Positions 53,528 through 62,999 of a DNA stretch of 64,000 nt are shown here, piece after piece (positions within the stretch are counted from its first letter, which is position 1; every line of letters begins with the position of its first letter). Below the pieces are notes generated by a model. The model saw only the letters and a list, made by a program, of their open reading frames with translations, did not search any database and was not told the DNA's origin. Both the position numbers and the translations under genes were made by a program. The DNA comes from Novosphingobium colocasiae. GTDB taxonomy: Bacteria; Pseudomonadota; Alphaproteobacteria; Sphingomonadales; Sphingomonadaceae. Location: NCBI RefSeq assembly GCF_014652555.1, contig NZ_BMZA01000013.1, positions 29,799 through 93,798 on the forward strand, read 5' to 3'.

Positions 53528-54181
53528 ATGTCCGATGTCATCACCGTGAGGTCGCTCCAATGCGGCAAGGTCCGCGCGTTTCGCGGTGCAGACGAACCGA
53601 GCGCCATCGCCAAGGCTCCGGTCGAAGGCCCGGTTATGGTTCACCGGCTGGGGATGGCGGGCGATGAACAGGCCGATCTTGCCGTTCATGGCGGGCCGGA
53701 CAAGGCGATCCATCATTACGCGCTGGATCATTACCCGTTCTGGCGCGATGCCTTGGCCGATCATCCGCTGCTGCAGACCCCGGGTGCCTTCGGCGAGAAT
53801 ATCTCGACCGAAGGGCTGACCGAGGAGGCCGTGTGCATCGGCGATCGCTGGCGACTGGGCAGCGCGCTCGTCGAAGTGAGCCAGGGGCGGCAACCGTGCT
53901 GGAAAGTGGACCACCGCTTCGACGGCGCGCGCGTCAACGCCACGATGGTGCGTGAACGCAAAGCCGGCTGGTACTACCGCGTCATCGAGGAAGGCTCCGT
54001 CTGCGCGGGCGATCGGCTGGAACTGGTCGATCGGCAATGGCCCGACTGGACCGTGCGACGGGTGTTCGGCCTGCTCATCGCCGGAGACCACAAGCGCGAC
54101 CGGGCGGGGCTGGAAGCGCTGGGAGAAGTGACTGCGCTGGCGGAGCCCTGGGCCCGCCGCCGGCTGGTGCTGCTGGGCTGA
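53528..54181 (+). CDS. MOSC-domain protein (YiiM-like)
   Basis: A 217-residue protein of the YiiM type: GPVMVHRLGMAGDEQADLAVHGGPDKAIHHYALDHYPFW, GAFGENISTEGLTEEAVCIGDRWRLGSALVEVSQGRQPCWKVDHRF. The conserved Cys in QPCWK is the presumed molybdenum-cofactor-binding residue. The E. coli homologue gives resistance to N-hydroxylated base analogues. ATG at 53528. It converges on the smr gene. Confidence 0.9.
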   Translation: MSDVITVRSLQCGKVRAFRGADEPSAIAKAPVEGPVMVHRLGMAGDEQADLAVHGGPDKAIHHYALDHYPFWRDALADHPLLQTPGAFGENISTEGLTEEAVCIGDRWRLGSALVEVSQGRQPCWKVDHRFDGARVNATMVRERKAGWYYRVIEEGSVCAGDRLELVDRQWPDWTVRRVFGLLIAGDHKRDRAGLEALGEVTALAEPWARRRLVLLG

Positions 54182-54209
54182 GCCGGCGCGTCTCGACTCC
54201 CCTGGATGC

Positions 54210-54240
54210 GAGCAGGAGATTGATCCCGTTCCTCCTGCTC
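54210..54240. terminator. Hairpin terminator after the MOSC gene
   Basis: GAGCAGGA (54210-54217) pairs with TCCTGCTC (54233-54240) over a 15-base loop. A pyrimidine tract with five T residues follows about a dozen bases later. It sits between convergent genes and probably ends transcription from the left. Confidence 0.5.
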
Positions 54241-54302
54241 CTCCCGCTTTACCCCTTTTTCTCGTCATCCCCGCGAATACATAATGCCGCGAAGGAGCTC
54301 TC

Positions 54303-54872
54303 TCAGCGCCGCTTGCGCAGGATCACATAGAGCGCGCCCGGGCCACCGTGGCGGCGGTGCGCGCCGCGCAGGGCGACGATGTCGGGTCCGTGGTCGCTGG
54401 CGTGCAGCCAGTCGGCGATCTTGGCGCGGATCGCGCCGCGCTGGTTGCCGCGGTCCATCGCATCGGCGTCGCGAGGCTTGCCGGCCACCACCAGCACCAC
54501 GCGCGCTCCCATCGCCTTGGCCTGCGTCAGGCCGTGGATCAAACGCTGGTACGCCGCATCGAGCCCGTGCCCGTGCAGGTCGAGGCTGAAATCGGGTGCC
54601 AGCGTGCCCTTGGCGATGCGCTTTTCCCATGAACCATCAAGGTGCAGCGGCGCATCGGATTGCGGCGTCGCGACCGGTCTGGGCGGCAGCGGGGGCGGTA
54701 CCCGGCCCTTGACCTTGCGGACCGGCACCGGTGCATCGATCGGCGCGGGGGCTGGTGGCTGCGGCGAAGGCCGGGGAGCGGGCTTGCGCGGGTGCAGCGG
54801 GGTGACCGTGCGGGCCAGCGCGGCCCAGTGGCGCGCGTCCTCGTCCGAAAGTCCGCGCTGGGGCCGCCTCAC
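54303..54872 (-). CDS. Smr/MutS2-type endonuclease domain protein
   Basis: A 189-residue protein with a Pro-rich basic N-terminal half and a C-terminal Smr domain: FSLDLHGHGLDAAYQRLIHGL (LDLHG motif), ARVVLVVAGKPR, and GALYVILRKRR at the end. In this domain the usual TGxG motif appears as VAGKP and the following LRGAHRRHGGPGA loop. Smr domains nick branched or structured nucleic acids. The GTG start at 54872 overlaps the mltA stop (GTGA), showing coupling. Confidence 0.88.
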   Translation of the reverse strand: MRRPQRGLSDEDARHWAALARTVTPLHPRKPAPRPSPQPPAPAPIDAPVPVRKVKGRVPPPLPPRPVATPQSDAPLHLDGSWEKRIAKGTLAPDFSLDLHGHGLDAAYQRLIHGLTQAKAMGARVVLVVAGKPRDADAMDRGNQRGAIRAKIADWLHASDHGPDIVALRGAHRRHGGPGALYVILRKRR

Positions 54873-56104
54873 AGCAGGCCGCGCCGGGCCAGCGTTCCGC
54901 GCGGCAGCAGCAGCAGCGCCTGGCCGCGCCCGCTCATCCCGCCGGCTGTGAGCCGGGCGTCGGTCCCGGCACCCCAGAAAGTATCGAACCGGTTGGCACC
55001 CTTGATCGCGCCGCCGGTATCCTGCGCCACCCACAGGCCGCTGGCGTCCTTGCGATCGAGGCTGAGCCAGACCGGCGCGCCGAGCGGGACGAACAGCGGA
55101 TCGACCGCCACGGTGCTGCGCGCGTGGATCGGCACGTTCAGCGCGCCCACCGGGCCATCAGTCTGCGGTTCGAGGAAGAACACGAACGAGGTGTTGAGGT
55201 TCATCAGCTCACGCCCCTGGTCGGGGTGTTCGTGCAGAAACTGGACGATGCCCTGCATCGAGCCGGGGTATTGTCCCGGCCCCGAACCGATCAGGCCGCG
55301 ATCGCGCATCACGGAGCCGATGCCCACATAGGGCAGGCCGTTCTGCCCGGCATAGCCCAGCCGCATCACGCTGCCGTCGGGCGCGCGCAGGCGGCCCGAT
55401 CCCTGGACCTGAAGGAAGAAGAATTCGGCCGGATCGGCCGCCCACGCCAGTTCCAGCCCGCGCCCCGCCAGTGCCCCGGCGGCTATCTCGGTACGGGTGT
55501 AGTAAGGGACGAACCGTCCGTCGGCATCATAGCGGCCGAGCGGCATCTTGCCGTCAGGCTGGGGCTGGGCATCTCCGGGCCGCGCCCGGACAAGGTCCGG
55601 CGGCAGCGCATAGACCGGCACGTCATAGCCGGGCAGGCGGGTGCGCGATCCGGCTATTTCGGGCTCGAAATAGCCCGTAGCGAAAGCGGTGCCATCGCCG
55701 ACCTGGACCGTTTCGAAGTTCTCGCGGATGAAGCCTTGCGGATCATGCCCGGTCCATGCATTCGCGGCATCGCAGGCGGGCCGCCATTCGGCGGCGAGGG
55801 TGAGGCCGCTCTTGTCGGAGCGCACGATCAGGCGCGGGCAGCTTTGCCGGAACGCCGTGATCGCGGTGGTGGCATCGGCATCGTCCAGCTCCAGGCTTTC
55901 GATGGCGAGGCCGGGCCGCGCGCCGAGCGACAGCGCGTTGGGCGGGGGCGGTGGTGCGGGTGTCGGCGGGGAGGGCTGGCCGGGGCCTCCCGGCGGGATC
56001 ATGCTGGCGCAGGCGGAAAGCGCGGCGGTGAGAGCCGCCGCCAGCAGGGGTTTCCGGAACGCACGCGGCGGTATGCCAGCCGATGCTGCCCATGCCCCCC
56101 GCAT
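54869..56104 (-). CDS. mltA: Lytic murein transglycosylase A
   Basis: A 411-residue outer-membrane lipoprotein (signal ending LSAC, Cys at 32) that cleaves peptidoglycan to anhydromuropeptides. A Pro-rich linker is followed by the double-psi barrel MltA domain (TGYFEPEIAGSRTR, FVPYYTRTEIAAGALAGRGLELAWAADPAEFFFLQVQGSGRL). The 3D domain at the end has LWVAQDTGGAIKGANRFDTFWGAG with the catalytic Asp region. The ATG at 56104 has AGGGGAG ten bases upstream. It is in the conserved timA-mltA-smr group. Confidence 0.93.
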   Translation of the reverse strand: MRGAWAASAGIPPRAFRKPLLAAALTAALSACASMIPPGGPGQPSPPTPAPPPPPNALSLGARPGLAIESLELDDADATTAITAFRQSCPRLIVRSDKSGLTLAAEWRPACDAANAWTGHDPQGFIRENFETVQVGDGTAFATGYFEPEIAGSRTRLPGYDVPVYALPPDLVRARPGDAQPQPDGKMPLGRYDADGRFVPYYTRTEIAAGALAGRGLELAWAADPAEFFFLQVQGSGRLRAPDGSVMRLGYAGQNGLPYVGIGSVMRDRGLIGSGPGQYPGSMQGIVQFLHEHPDQGRELMNLNTSFVFFLEPQTDGPVGALNVPIHARSTVAVDPLFVPLGAPVWLSLDRKDASGLWVAQDTGGAIKGANRFDTFWGAGTDARLTAGGMSGRGQALLLLPRGTLARRGLL

Positions 56105-56145
56105 CTGCGCGAAACTCCCCTGCGTCTGGTCCCGATTGCGGGCGA

Positions 56146-56814
56146 TCAGCCCTCGTCGGTCTCGTCGAGCAGCCAGTCGGGATCGGGCGAATTCACCGCG
56201 CGGGAGAACGTCCAGACGTCCACCGCCTCGATCGCATCGTCAAGCGAACCGGCGACCACATGGCCGCTTGCGTCGCGGGTGACGGCGGCGATATCGGCGC
56301 GCAGGCGCAGGGTGATCCGGGCGATGCCGTTCTGGACGCCGGCGGAGACGAACGCGCAATCCTCGATCCGGATCAGGCGGTTGTCCAGCGTTTCGCCGGC
56401 CTGTTCCCGCGCATCGATCGCCGCGCTGAAGCCATCGTAGACGTCCTGATCGCACAGCGCGCGCAGCTCCGCGCGGTCACCCTTCCAGAACGCTTCGAGG
56501 ATGACGCGGTACGCGGCCTTGGCTCCTTCGAGGAAGGCATAGGCATCGAACCGGCGATCAACCTGCGCGATTTCGGCCAGACCGCGTTCTACCGCCGGCT
56601 GCACCAGCGGCATATCGCGCGGGCGCACGGGCACGGCGGGCTGCTGCTTGCGGTCATCGACAGCGACGGGGGCGGGCATCCGGGACGGCGTGGGGCCCTG
56701 GTACCGGCTTTGCACGGGTTCTTCTTCATGCTCGGCGCGGCGACCGAGCACGGAATAGAGCCGCAGCCCCAAGAAAGCTGCGATCATCGCCAGGATCACG
56801 ATTTCCACGGTCAC
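56146..56814 (-). CDS. timA: Tim44/TimA-family adaptor protein
   Basis: A 222-residue protein with one N-terminal membrane helix (VTVEIVILAMIAAFLGLRLYSVLG), a charged Pro/Arg linker and a Tim44-like domain. The domain shows FDAYAFLEGAKAAYRVILEAFWKGDRAELRALCDQDVYDGF and ends DVWTFSRAVNSPDPDWLLDET. It is related to the mitochondrial import factor Tim44; the bacterial role is probably at the inner membrane. The GTG start has GGAAGGG upstream. Divergent from secB, a known alphaproteobacterial arrangement. Confidence 0.9.
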   Translation of the reverse strand: MTVEIVILAMIAAFLGLRLYSVLGRRAEHEEEPVQSRYQGPTPSRMPAPVAVDDRKQQPAVPVRPRDMPLVQPAVERGLAEIAQVDRRFDAYAFLEGAKAAYRVILEAFWKGDRAELRALCDQDVYDGFSAAIDAREQAGETLDNRLIRIEDCAFVSAGVQNGIARITLRLRADIAAVTRDASGHVVAGSLDDAIEAVDVWTFSRAVNSPDPDWLLDETDEG

Positions 56815-57125
56815 GTCCGGTTACATCCCTTCCGCAGCAGCGCACCGCGCGAAGAAGAGAAACGGGGATCGAGACTCGCCTTCGGATGGCTGTTGCAATG
56901 CGTCATCATAGCTTCAAATAGGTAGGGTTTACAAATGAACAACGCGTGTGCGGCTGATACGTGGCATTTTTTCGACGATGCGCCGGTTTGCCGCGTCCCC
57001 GCGAAGCGATGCCGCCGCCGCCCCTTTCCCATAATTTTCCGATGCGGGAGGTTTCACCCGCCTCGAAAATGCTTTAGGCGCGCCCGCAATCCACACGTCA
57101 CGAATTTTGCGGGAAAGCGAAAGCC
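56815..57125. other. timA-secB divergent intergenic region
   Basis: 311 bases without a gene. Visible are GCGGGAGGTTTCACCCGC (about 57044-57061), a small hairpin, and GGGAAAG near 57110 as the secB ribosome binding site. The AT-rich stretch near 56925-56975 may carry the divergent promoters. No regulator site is recognised. Confidence 0.5.
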
Positions 57126-57647
57126 ATGTCCGACGAAGGCAACGTCATCTCCGATCTCAAGCTGGGCAACGGCGCCGATAGGGTGCCCTCGGCCGGGATC
57201 ATCACCCAGTACGTCAAGGACCTCTCGGTCGAAAATCCCAATGCGCCACAGTGCTTCCAGTGGCAGGATGCGCCCAACGTCGATGTCCAGTTCAACATCG
57301 GCGCGCGCCAGATCGAGACCGACATCCACGAAGTGGAACTGAAGATCACCTGCGGGGCCAAGCACGAAGGCGGCACCGCCTATGTGATCGACCTCAGCTA
57401 TTGCGCGCTGGTCGGCATGCGCAACCTCGATGAAGGCCAGGCGCATGCCTTCCTGTTCGCCGAAGCGCCGCGCATCCTGTTCCCGTTCGCGCGCCGGGTG
57501 GTGTCGGATGCCGTCCGCGATGCCGGCTTCGCCCCGCTGATGCTCGAACCGATCGATTTCAACGGCCTCTACATCCAGCAGATCCAGGCCCAGCAGGCGC
57601 AGGCGGAAGCCGACGCCGTGCAGGGCGAACCGATGGGCAACGCCTGA
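57126..57647 (+). CDS. secB: Protein-export chaperone SecB
   Basis: Tetrameric cytoplasmic chaperone that keeps preproteins unfolded and hands them to SecA. The 173 residues contain QYVKDLSVENPNAP, NIGARQIETDIHEVELKITCGAK, YVIDLSYCALVGM, FLFAEAPRILFPFARRVVSDAVRDAGFAPLMLEPIDF, all typical. The C-terminal tail is slightly longer than in E. coli and rich in Gln/Ala. Confidence 0.95.
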   Translation: MSDEGNVISDLKLGNGADRVPSAGIITQYVKDLSVENPNAPQCFQWQDAPNVDVQFNIGARQIETDIHEVELKITCGAKHEGGTAYVIDLSYCALVGMRNLDEGQAHAFLFAEAPRILFPFARRVVSDAVRDAGFAPLMLEPIDFNGLYIQQIQAQQAQAEADAVQGEPMGNA

Positions 57648-57687
57648 GCCGGGCTGACCTGACCGGCAGGCAGGCGCGCGCGGCCGC

Positions 57688-59250
57688 ATGAACCTGGGCA
57701 AGGCCCTTGCCGGCGTCGGCGGGCTCACGCTCGCCAGCCGCATCCTGGGCCTGCTGCGCGACAGCCTGTTCGCGCGCTTCGTGGGTGCGGGCTTCGCCTC
57801 GGATGCGTTCCTGATCGCGTTCCGCCTGCCGAACATGTTCCGCGCGCTGTTCGCGGAAGGGGCGTTCGCCTCGGCGTTCATCCCCATGTTCAATCAGAAA
57901 GTGGCCGACAAGGACGGCGACGGGCTGCAGGCGGGCATCACCTTCGCCGAACAGGCGCTGTCAGTGCTGCTGCCGGTTCTGCTGGTGATGACCGTGATCC
58001 TGGAGGTCTTCGCTTGGCCGGTGACGTTCGCGCTGTCGGGCAAGTTCAACGGCGTCAGCCACGAGCAGTTCGGCTATGCGGTGATGCTGAGCCGCATCAC
58101 CATTCCGTACCTGATGCTCATCAGCCTGGTATCGCTGCTGGGGGGCATCCTCAATTCCCTGCACAAGTTCTGGGTCAACGCCGCCGCGCCGATACTGCTG
58201 AACCTGACGCTGATCGTGGCGCTGCTGGGCTTTCACAACGCCGATCCGCTGGTGACGGCGCGCAATCAGGCGATCGGCGTTTCGGTGTCGGGGGCGTTGC
58301 AACTGGCGTGGCTGGCCTGGGCCTGCCGCGCTAACGGCGTGTCGCTGCGGCTGCGCCGGCCGGTGTGGAACCCTGACGTCAAACGCCTGCTGGCGCTGCT
58401 GTGGCCCGCTGCGGCCGGGGCGGGCGCGGTGCAGATCAACCTCGTCATCTCCACCGCGCTGGCCGCCTCGCTGCTGGCGCATGGCTCGGTCACGTATATC
58501 TACATGGCCGATCGGCTGAACCAGTTGCCGCTGGGGCTGATCGGCATCGGCCTCGGCACCGTACTGCTGCCGACGATTTCGCGGCAACTGGGCGGCGGCG
58601 ACGAAGCGGCGGCGATGGACACGCAGAACCGGGGCATGGAACTGGCGCTGCTGCTGACGCTCCCCGCCGCCGTCGCGCTGGTGGTGTGCGGCGAGCCGAT
58701 CGCGGCGGCGCTGTTCGGCTATGGCAAGTTCGATGCCGAGGATGTGCGCCACACCGCCGAGGCGCTGGCGGCGTTCTCGCTCGGCCTGCCCAGCTACATC
58801 CTCGTCAAGGTGCTGACCCCGGGCTACTATGCGCGGCAGGATACCCGCACGCCGGTGCGCTATGCGATGATCTCGATGCTGGTCAACCTGGCGGGTAATC
58901 TGGCGCTGATCGTGCCGCTCCAGCACATGGGGCCGCCGCTGGCGACCGCCATCGCCTCCACCGTGAACGTCGCGATGCTCTATTTCACGCTCGTCCGGCG
59001 CGGGCACTTCAAGGCCGATGGGCGGTTGCGGCGGCGGGCCTGGCGGCTGGGCGTGGCAGCGGCGGCGATGGGCGTGGTGCTGTGGCTGGGGCAGGGCGTG
59101 CTGACGCCGTACCTGCATGGAAGCTGGATGGTGCGCGGCGGTGCGCTGGCGGCGCTGGTCTCTGCCGGCTCGCTCGTCTATGGGCTTGCGGCGATCGTCT
59201 CGGGTGCCTTTACCCGCGATGATCTGGCGCTGCTGCGGCGGCGTCGCTAG
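57688..59250 (+). CDS. murJ: Lipid II flippase MurJ
   Basis: An inner-membrane protein of 520 residues with 13-14 helices that flips lipid II for wall synthesis. It begins [25 protein letters not shown] and has [24 protein letters not shown], with the functionally important Arg residues, and [44 protein letters not shown]. The gap to secB is 40 bases and to trpS 26 bases, suggesting a secB-murJ-trpS run. Confidence 0.94.
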   Translation: MNLGKALAGVGGLTLASRILGLLRDSLFARFVGAGFASDAFLIAFRLPNMFRALFAEGAFASAFIPMFNQKVADKDGDGLQAGITFAEQALSVLLPVLLVMTVILEVFAWPVTFALSGKFNGVSHEQFGYAVMLSRITIPYLMLISLVSLLGGILNSLHKFWVNAAAPILLNLTLIVALLGFHNADPLVTARNQAIGVSVSGALQLAWLAWACRANGVSLRLRRPVWNPDVKRLLALLWPAAAGAGAVQINLVISTALAASLLAHGSVTYIYMADRLNQLPLGLIGIGLGTVLLPTISRQLGGGDEAAAMDTQNRGMELALLLTLPAAVALVVCGEPIAAALFGYGKFDAEDVRHTAEALAAFSLGLPSYILVKVLTPGYYARQDTRTPVRYAMISMLVNLAGNLALIVPLQHMGPPLATAIASTVNVAMLYFTLVRRGHFKADGRLRRRAWRLGVAAAAMGVVLWLGQGVLTPYLHGSWMVRGGALAALVSAGSLVYGLAAIVSGAFTRDDLALLRRRR

Positions 59251-59276
59251 ACGCAACACCTATTCGAGTATCCAGC

Positions 59277-60293
59277 ATGCGTATCGTCTCCGGCATCCAG
59301 CCCACCGGCAACCTGCACCTTGGCAATTACCTTGGCGCGATCCGCAACTGGGTGGCGATGCAGGATCAGGTTTCGGCCGGGGGCGGGCAGTGCCTCTATT
59401 TCCTCGCCGATCTCCACGCCATCTCGATGCCGCATGTGCCCGCGCAGCTTTCCGCCAACACGCGCGAAATGGTCGCGGCGCTGGTTGCCTGCGGGATCGA
59501 CCCCGATCGCTCTATCCTGTTCAACCAGTCGCAAGTGCCGCAGCACGCCGAACTGCAGTGGCTGCTGAACGGCACCGCCCGCATGGGCTGGCTCAACCGC
59601 ATGACGCAGTGGAAGGACAAGGCCGGCAAGAACCGCGAAGGCCAGTCGGTCGCGCTGTTCACCTATCCGGTGCTGCAGGCCGCCGACGTGCTGCTCTATC
59701 AGGCCACCCACGTGCCGGTGGGCGAGGACCAGAAGCAGCACCTCGAACTGGCGCGCGACATCGCGCAGAAATTCAACAACGATTTCTGCACTGAAGACGC
59801 GCCGCTGTTCACGCTGCCCGAACCCTATATCCCGCCCGAAGCGGCGCGGATCATGAGCTTGCGCGACGGCACCGCCAAGATGAGCAAGTCCGATCCCTCG
59901 GACATGAGCCGCATCAACATGACCGACGATGCCGATGCGATCATGCAGAAGGTCAAGAAGGCCAAGACCGACCCCGAGCCGTTGCCTTCCGAAGCAGCGG
60001 GGCTGGAAGGCCGGGCCGAAGCGCGCAACCTCATCGCGATCTACGCGGTCATGGCCGGAACCACCGTCGATGCGGTGCTGGCCGATTTCGGCGGGCAGGG
60101 CTTTGGCGCGTTCAAGCCGCGCCTTGGCGAATTGCTGGCCGAGACTTTGGCCCCGATCAACGAACGCTTCGTGGCCCTGCGCGAGGACAACGCGGCGCTG
60201 GACGCAATCCTGCGGGCGGGTTCGGAAAAGGCGCGGGCGCTGGCTGTGCCAACGCTGAACGCCACTTACGCGGCGCTGGGGCTGGTCAGATAA
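59277..60293 (+). CDS. trpS: Tryptophanyl-tRNA synthetase
   Basis: Class I synthetase of 338 residues charging tRNA-Trp. The HIGH-like motif is [15 protein letters not shown] (8-22) and the KMSKS motif is [45 protein letters not shown] holds tryptophan- and dimer-interface residues. ATG at 59277. A strong bidirectional terminator follows. Confidence 0.96.
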   Translation: MRIVSGIQPTGNLHLGNYLGAIRNWVAMQDQVSAGGGQCLYFLADLHAISMPHVPAQLSANTREMVAALVACGIDPDRSILFNQSQVPQHAELQWLLNGTARMGWLNRMTQWKDKAGKNREGQSVALFTYPVLQAADVLLYQATHVPVGEDQKQHLELARDIAQKFNNDFCTEDAPLFTLPEPYIPPEAARIMSLRDGTAKMSKSDPSDMSRINMTDDADAIMQKVKKAKTDPEPLPSEAAGLEGRAEARNLIAIYAVMAGTTVDAVLADFGGQGFGAFKPRLGELLAETLAPINERFVALREDNAALDAILRAGSEKARALAVPTLNATYAALGLVR

Positions 60294-60295
60294 CC

Positions 60296-60339
60296 TGCCC
60301 CCGTCCGCATCGCGTAAATTCGAGATGCTGACGGGGGCA
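60296..60339. terminator. Strong bidirectional terminator between trpS and ahpF
   Basis: The arms 60296-60311 (TGCCCCCGTCCGCATC) and 60324-60339 (GATGCTGACGGGGGCA) pair over 16 bp with one mismatch and a 12-base loop, three bases after the trpS stop. It serves convergent genes. Confidence 0.75.
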
Positions 60340-60365
60340 ATAGTTCCGGTGGTCAGCCGCTCGGA

Positions 60366-61964
60366 TCACGCGGCTTGCGCCGCCTCCGCGATCTCTTGCG
60401 GCGCTTCATTGCGGATCAGGTAATCGAAGGCGCTGAGCGCGGCCTTCGATCCTTCGCCCATGGCGATGATGATCTGCTTGTACGGCACTGTCGTCGCATC
60501 GCCTGCGGCGAACACGCCGGGCAGGTTGGTCGCGCCCTTGACGTCGATCTCGATCTCGCCGCGCGGGCTGAGGGCAAGGCCGCTGTCCTTGAGCCATTCG
60601 GTGTTGGGCACCAGTCCGATCTGGACGAACACGCCTTCCAGTTCGACATGGCGCTCTTCGCCGCTGTCCCGGTCCTTGTACTTCAGGCCGTTGACCTTCT
60701 CGCCATCGCCGGTGACCTCGGTGGTCTGGGCCGAGGTGAAGATATCGACGTTCCTGAACGAGCGCAGCTTGTCCACCAGCACCTGATCGGCGCGCAGTTT
60801 GGCATCGAACTCGATGAGCGTCACATGGCCGACGATGTTGGCCAGATCGATCGCCGCCTCGACACCGGAATTGCCGCCGCCGATCACCGCCACGCGCTTG
60901 CCCTTGAACAGCGGGCCGTCGCAGTGCGGGCAATAGGCCACGCCCTTGGTCTTGTACTGCTCTTCCCCCGGCACGCCGAGGTTGCGCCAGCGCGCACCGG
61001 TGGTGAGGATCACGGAGCGCGCCTTGAGGCTGGCCCCGTTCGAAAACACCACTTCGCTGTAGCCGCCCAGTTCCTTGGCCGGGATCAGCTTTTCCGCGCG
61101 CAGGAGCGGCATCGTGTCGATGGCATATTCCTGGATATGCGCATCGAGAGCAGCGGCCAGCTTGGGACCTTCGGTATAGGGGACAGAAATGAAGTTCTCG
61201 ATCCCCATGGTGTCCTGCACCTGCCCGCCCATGCGTTCGGCGGCGATGCCGGTGGAGAAGCCCTTGCGCGCGGTGTAGATCGCCGCAGATGCCCCGGCGG
61301 GCCCGCCGCCGACCACCAGCACCTCAAACGGAGCCTTTTCGGCCAGTTTCGCCGCCGCCTTGGCGTCCGCGCCGCTATCCAGCTTGGTCAGGATCTCTTC
61401 CAGGCTGATCTTGCCCGAAGCCCACATCGCGCCGTTCAGGAAGGTGGCCGGCACGGCCATGACGCCGCGCTCCTCGACCTCGGCCTGGTACGTGCCGCCT
61501 TCGATCAGGGTGACGTGCGCCTTGGGGTTCCTGAGCGCGATCAGGGTCAGCGCCTGCACGACGTCGGGGCAGTTGTGGCACGAAAGCGAGAAATACATCT
61601 CGAAGTCCAGCGGACCGTCGAGCGCGGCGATCTGGTCGAGCGCCTCGTCCGAAACCTTGGGCGGGTGCCCACCGGCCCACAGCAGGGCCAGCACCAGCGA
61701 GGTAAATTCGTGGCCCATCGGCAGGCCGGCGAAGCGCACGGCGGCTTCGGGGCGGGCGGTGGCGGCGATGGTGAAACTGGGGGTGCGGGCATCGCTGCCA
61801 TCGAACCGCGCGGTCACCTTGTCGGACAGCCCGGCGATCGTGGTCAGCAGTTCGCGCGTCTCGATCGATTTTGCATCGTCGCCCAGCGCGGCGACAAGCT
61901 CGATCGGCTCGCGCAGCATGCCGAGGTATTGCGAGAGTTGTTGCGTCAGGGTGGCGTCGAGCAT
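60366..61964 (-). CDS. ahpF: Alkyl hydroperoxide reductase subunit F
   Basis: Flavoprotein disulfide reductase of 532 residues that passes electrons from NADH to AhpC. The N-terminal tandem thioredoxin-like domain has redox pair C129-C132 in SCHNCPD. The thioredoxin-reductase-like part has FAD motif [12 protein letters not shown], redox pair C345-C348 in AYCPHCDGP, the NADH motif [16 protein letters not shown], and [17 protein letters not shown]. The ATG at 61964 begins [14 protein letters not shown]. It is separated from the upstream ahpC by about 200 bases of repeat DNA. Confidence 0.96.
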   Translation of the reverse strand: MLDATLTQQLSQYLGMLREPIELVAALGDDAKSIETRELLTTIAGLSDKVTARFDGSDARTPSFTIAATARPEAAVRFAGLPMGHEFTSLVLALLWAGGHPPKVSDEALDQIAALDGPLDFEMYFSLSCHNCPDVVQALTLIALRNPKAHVTLIEGGTYQAEVEERGVMAVPATFLNGAMWASGKISLEEILTKLDSGADAKAAAKLAEKAPFEVLVVGGGPAGASAAIYTARKGFSTGIAAERMGGQVQDTMGIENFISVPYTEGPKLAAALDAHIQEYAIDTMPLLRAEKLIPAKELGGYSEVVFSNGASLKARSVILTTGARWRNLGVPGEEQYKTKGVAYCPHCDGPLFKGKRVAVIGGGNSGVEAAIDLANIVGHVTLIEFDAKLRADQVLVDKLRSFRNVDIFTSAQTTEVTGDGEKVNGLKYKDRDSGEERHVELEGVFVQIGLVPNTEWLKDSGLALSPRGEIEIDVKGATNLPGVFAAGDATTVPYKQIIIAMGEGSKAALSAFDYLIRNEAPQEIAEAAQAA

Positions 61965-61982
61965 GGTGAGGTCCTTCCAATG

Positions 61983-62150
61983 CCTCCCCCGCATGGGGGA
62001 GGGATACGGAGGCTTGGCGGCGTGCCGCCTAGCCGAAGTTGGGTGGGGGCGCGGACGACGCGGCGCACGCCACCCCCATCCCAGCTTCGCTAGCGCCCTT
62101 CAGGCGCAAGCTGCGCTACCTTCCCCCTCTGCAGGGGGAAGGCGCGACTT
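61983..62150 (-). mobile_element. Diverged relative of the family B element between ahpC and ahpF
   Basis: The sequence GGGATACGGAGGCTTGGCGG and GTGCCGCCTAGCCGAAG follow the order of the family B interior. They are flanked by CCCCGCATGGGG-type and CCCCCTCTGCAGGGGG hairpins in place of the CCCCTTCAGGGG ones. The ATACCAAG ends are not recognisable. No coding region. It splits the presumed ahpC-ahpF transcript. Confidence 0.55.
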
Positions 62151-62162
62151 GATCGCAGGTCT

Positions 62163-62729
62163 TTAGATCTTGCCGACGAGGTCGAGCGACGGAGCAAGGG
62201 TGGCGTCGCCTTCTTCCCACTTGGCCGGGCACACCTGGCCGGGGTGCTCGCGCCAGTACTTGGCGGCCTTGATCTTGCGGACGAGTTCGGCGGCGTTACG
62301 GCCCACGCCCTCGGGGGTAATTTCCACAAGCTGGATCACGCCGTCGGGATCGACCACGAAGGTCGCGCGGTCAGCCAGGCCAACGCCTTCACGCAGCACG
62401 CCGAAGTTGTTGGTCAGCGTGTGGTTCTGGTCGCCGAGGAACGCATACTTGCACTTGCCGATCGCGTCCGAGGTATCGTGCCAGGCCTTGTGCGAGAAGT
62501 GGGTGTCGGTCGACACGCCGAAAACCTCGACGCCCAGGCCCTGCAGCGTGTCGTACACGCCGGCGAGGTCCTCCAGTTCGGTCGGGCAAACGAAGGTGAA
62601 ATCGGCCGGGTAGAAGAAGAACACGGCCCACTTGCCCGCAATGTCCGCCTCGGTGACGTCGAAGAAGTCCTTGCCGGCCTGGAAGGCGGTGTTCTTGAAC
62701 GGCTTGATGGTGCTGCCGACGATACCCAT
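62163..62729 (-). CDS. ahpC: Alkyl hydroperoxide reductase subunit C (peroxiredoxin)
   Basis: Typical 2-Cys peroxiredoxin of 188 residues that reduces hydrogen peroxide and organic peroxides. The peroxidatic Cys is C48 in [14 protein letters not shown], the resolving Cys is C167 in [10 protein letters not shown], and the conserved Arg lies in [13 protein letters not shown]. The length equals E. coli AhpC. ATG at 62729 with GGGAG upstream. AhpF regenerates it. Confidence 0.97.
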   Translation of the reverse strand: MGIVGSTIKPFKNTAFQAGKDFFDVTEADIAGKWAVFFFYPADFTFVCPTELEDLAGVYDTLQGLGVEVFGVSTDTHFSHKAWHDTSDAIGKCKYAFLGDQNHTLTNNFGVLREGVGLADRATFVVDPDGVIQLVEITPEGVGRNAAELVRKIKAAKYWREHPGQVCPAKWEEGDATLAPSLDLVGKI

Positions 62730-62810
62730 GGAAAAATCTCCCTCGTTGTGGGTGAATGGAACGAGACGGAGATAGGCGGCGCGGATGACGTTTTGTAGCG
62801 CCTTGATCCG

Positions 62811-62849
62811 ATTGGCCTGATCGACTTTGCCGATCAGTAGGCGGCCAAT
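62811..62849. promoter_or_regulatory. Two-tier palindrome upstream of ahpC
   Basis: TGATCG (62818-62823) and CGATCA (62831-62836) face each other over 7 bases. Outside them, ATTGGCC (62811-62817) faces GGCCAAT (62843-62849). The site is about 82 bases upstream of the ahpC start. It could be an operator for a peroxide regulator such as OxyR, but it does not follow the ATAG/CTAT consensus, so the regulator is open. Confidence 0.4.
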
Positions 62850-62999
62850 TGAGTGATTGCGTCGATGAGATGCAAATGCGAAGCCTTTGCGCTGGAAACC
62901 CGGTCCAAGCCCAAGCGGCGGTCCGCTTCTTTAGCTTTCGTTAACCAATTACAGCTTATTAATCACTTGGTTTTCTATGGAAGGCAGTGCGACGCAGCC

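Noticed and set aside
60375..62093. A 572-codon plus-strand frame opposite ahpF
   Set aside because: Shadow of AhpF, continuing into repeat DNA.
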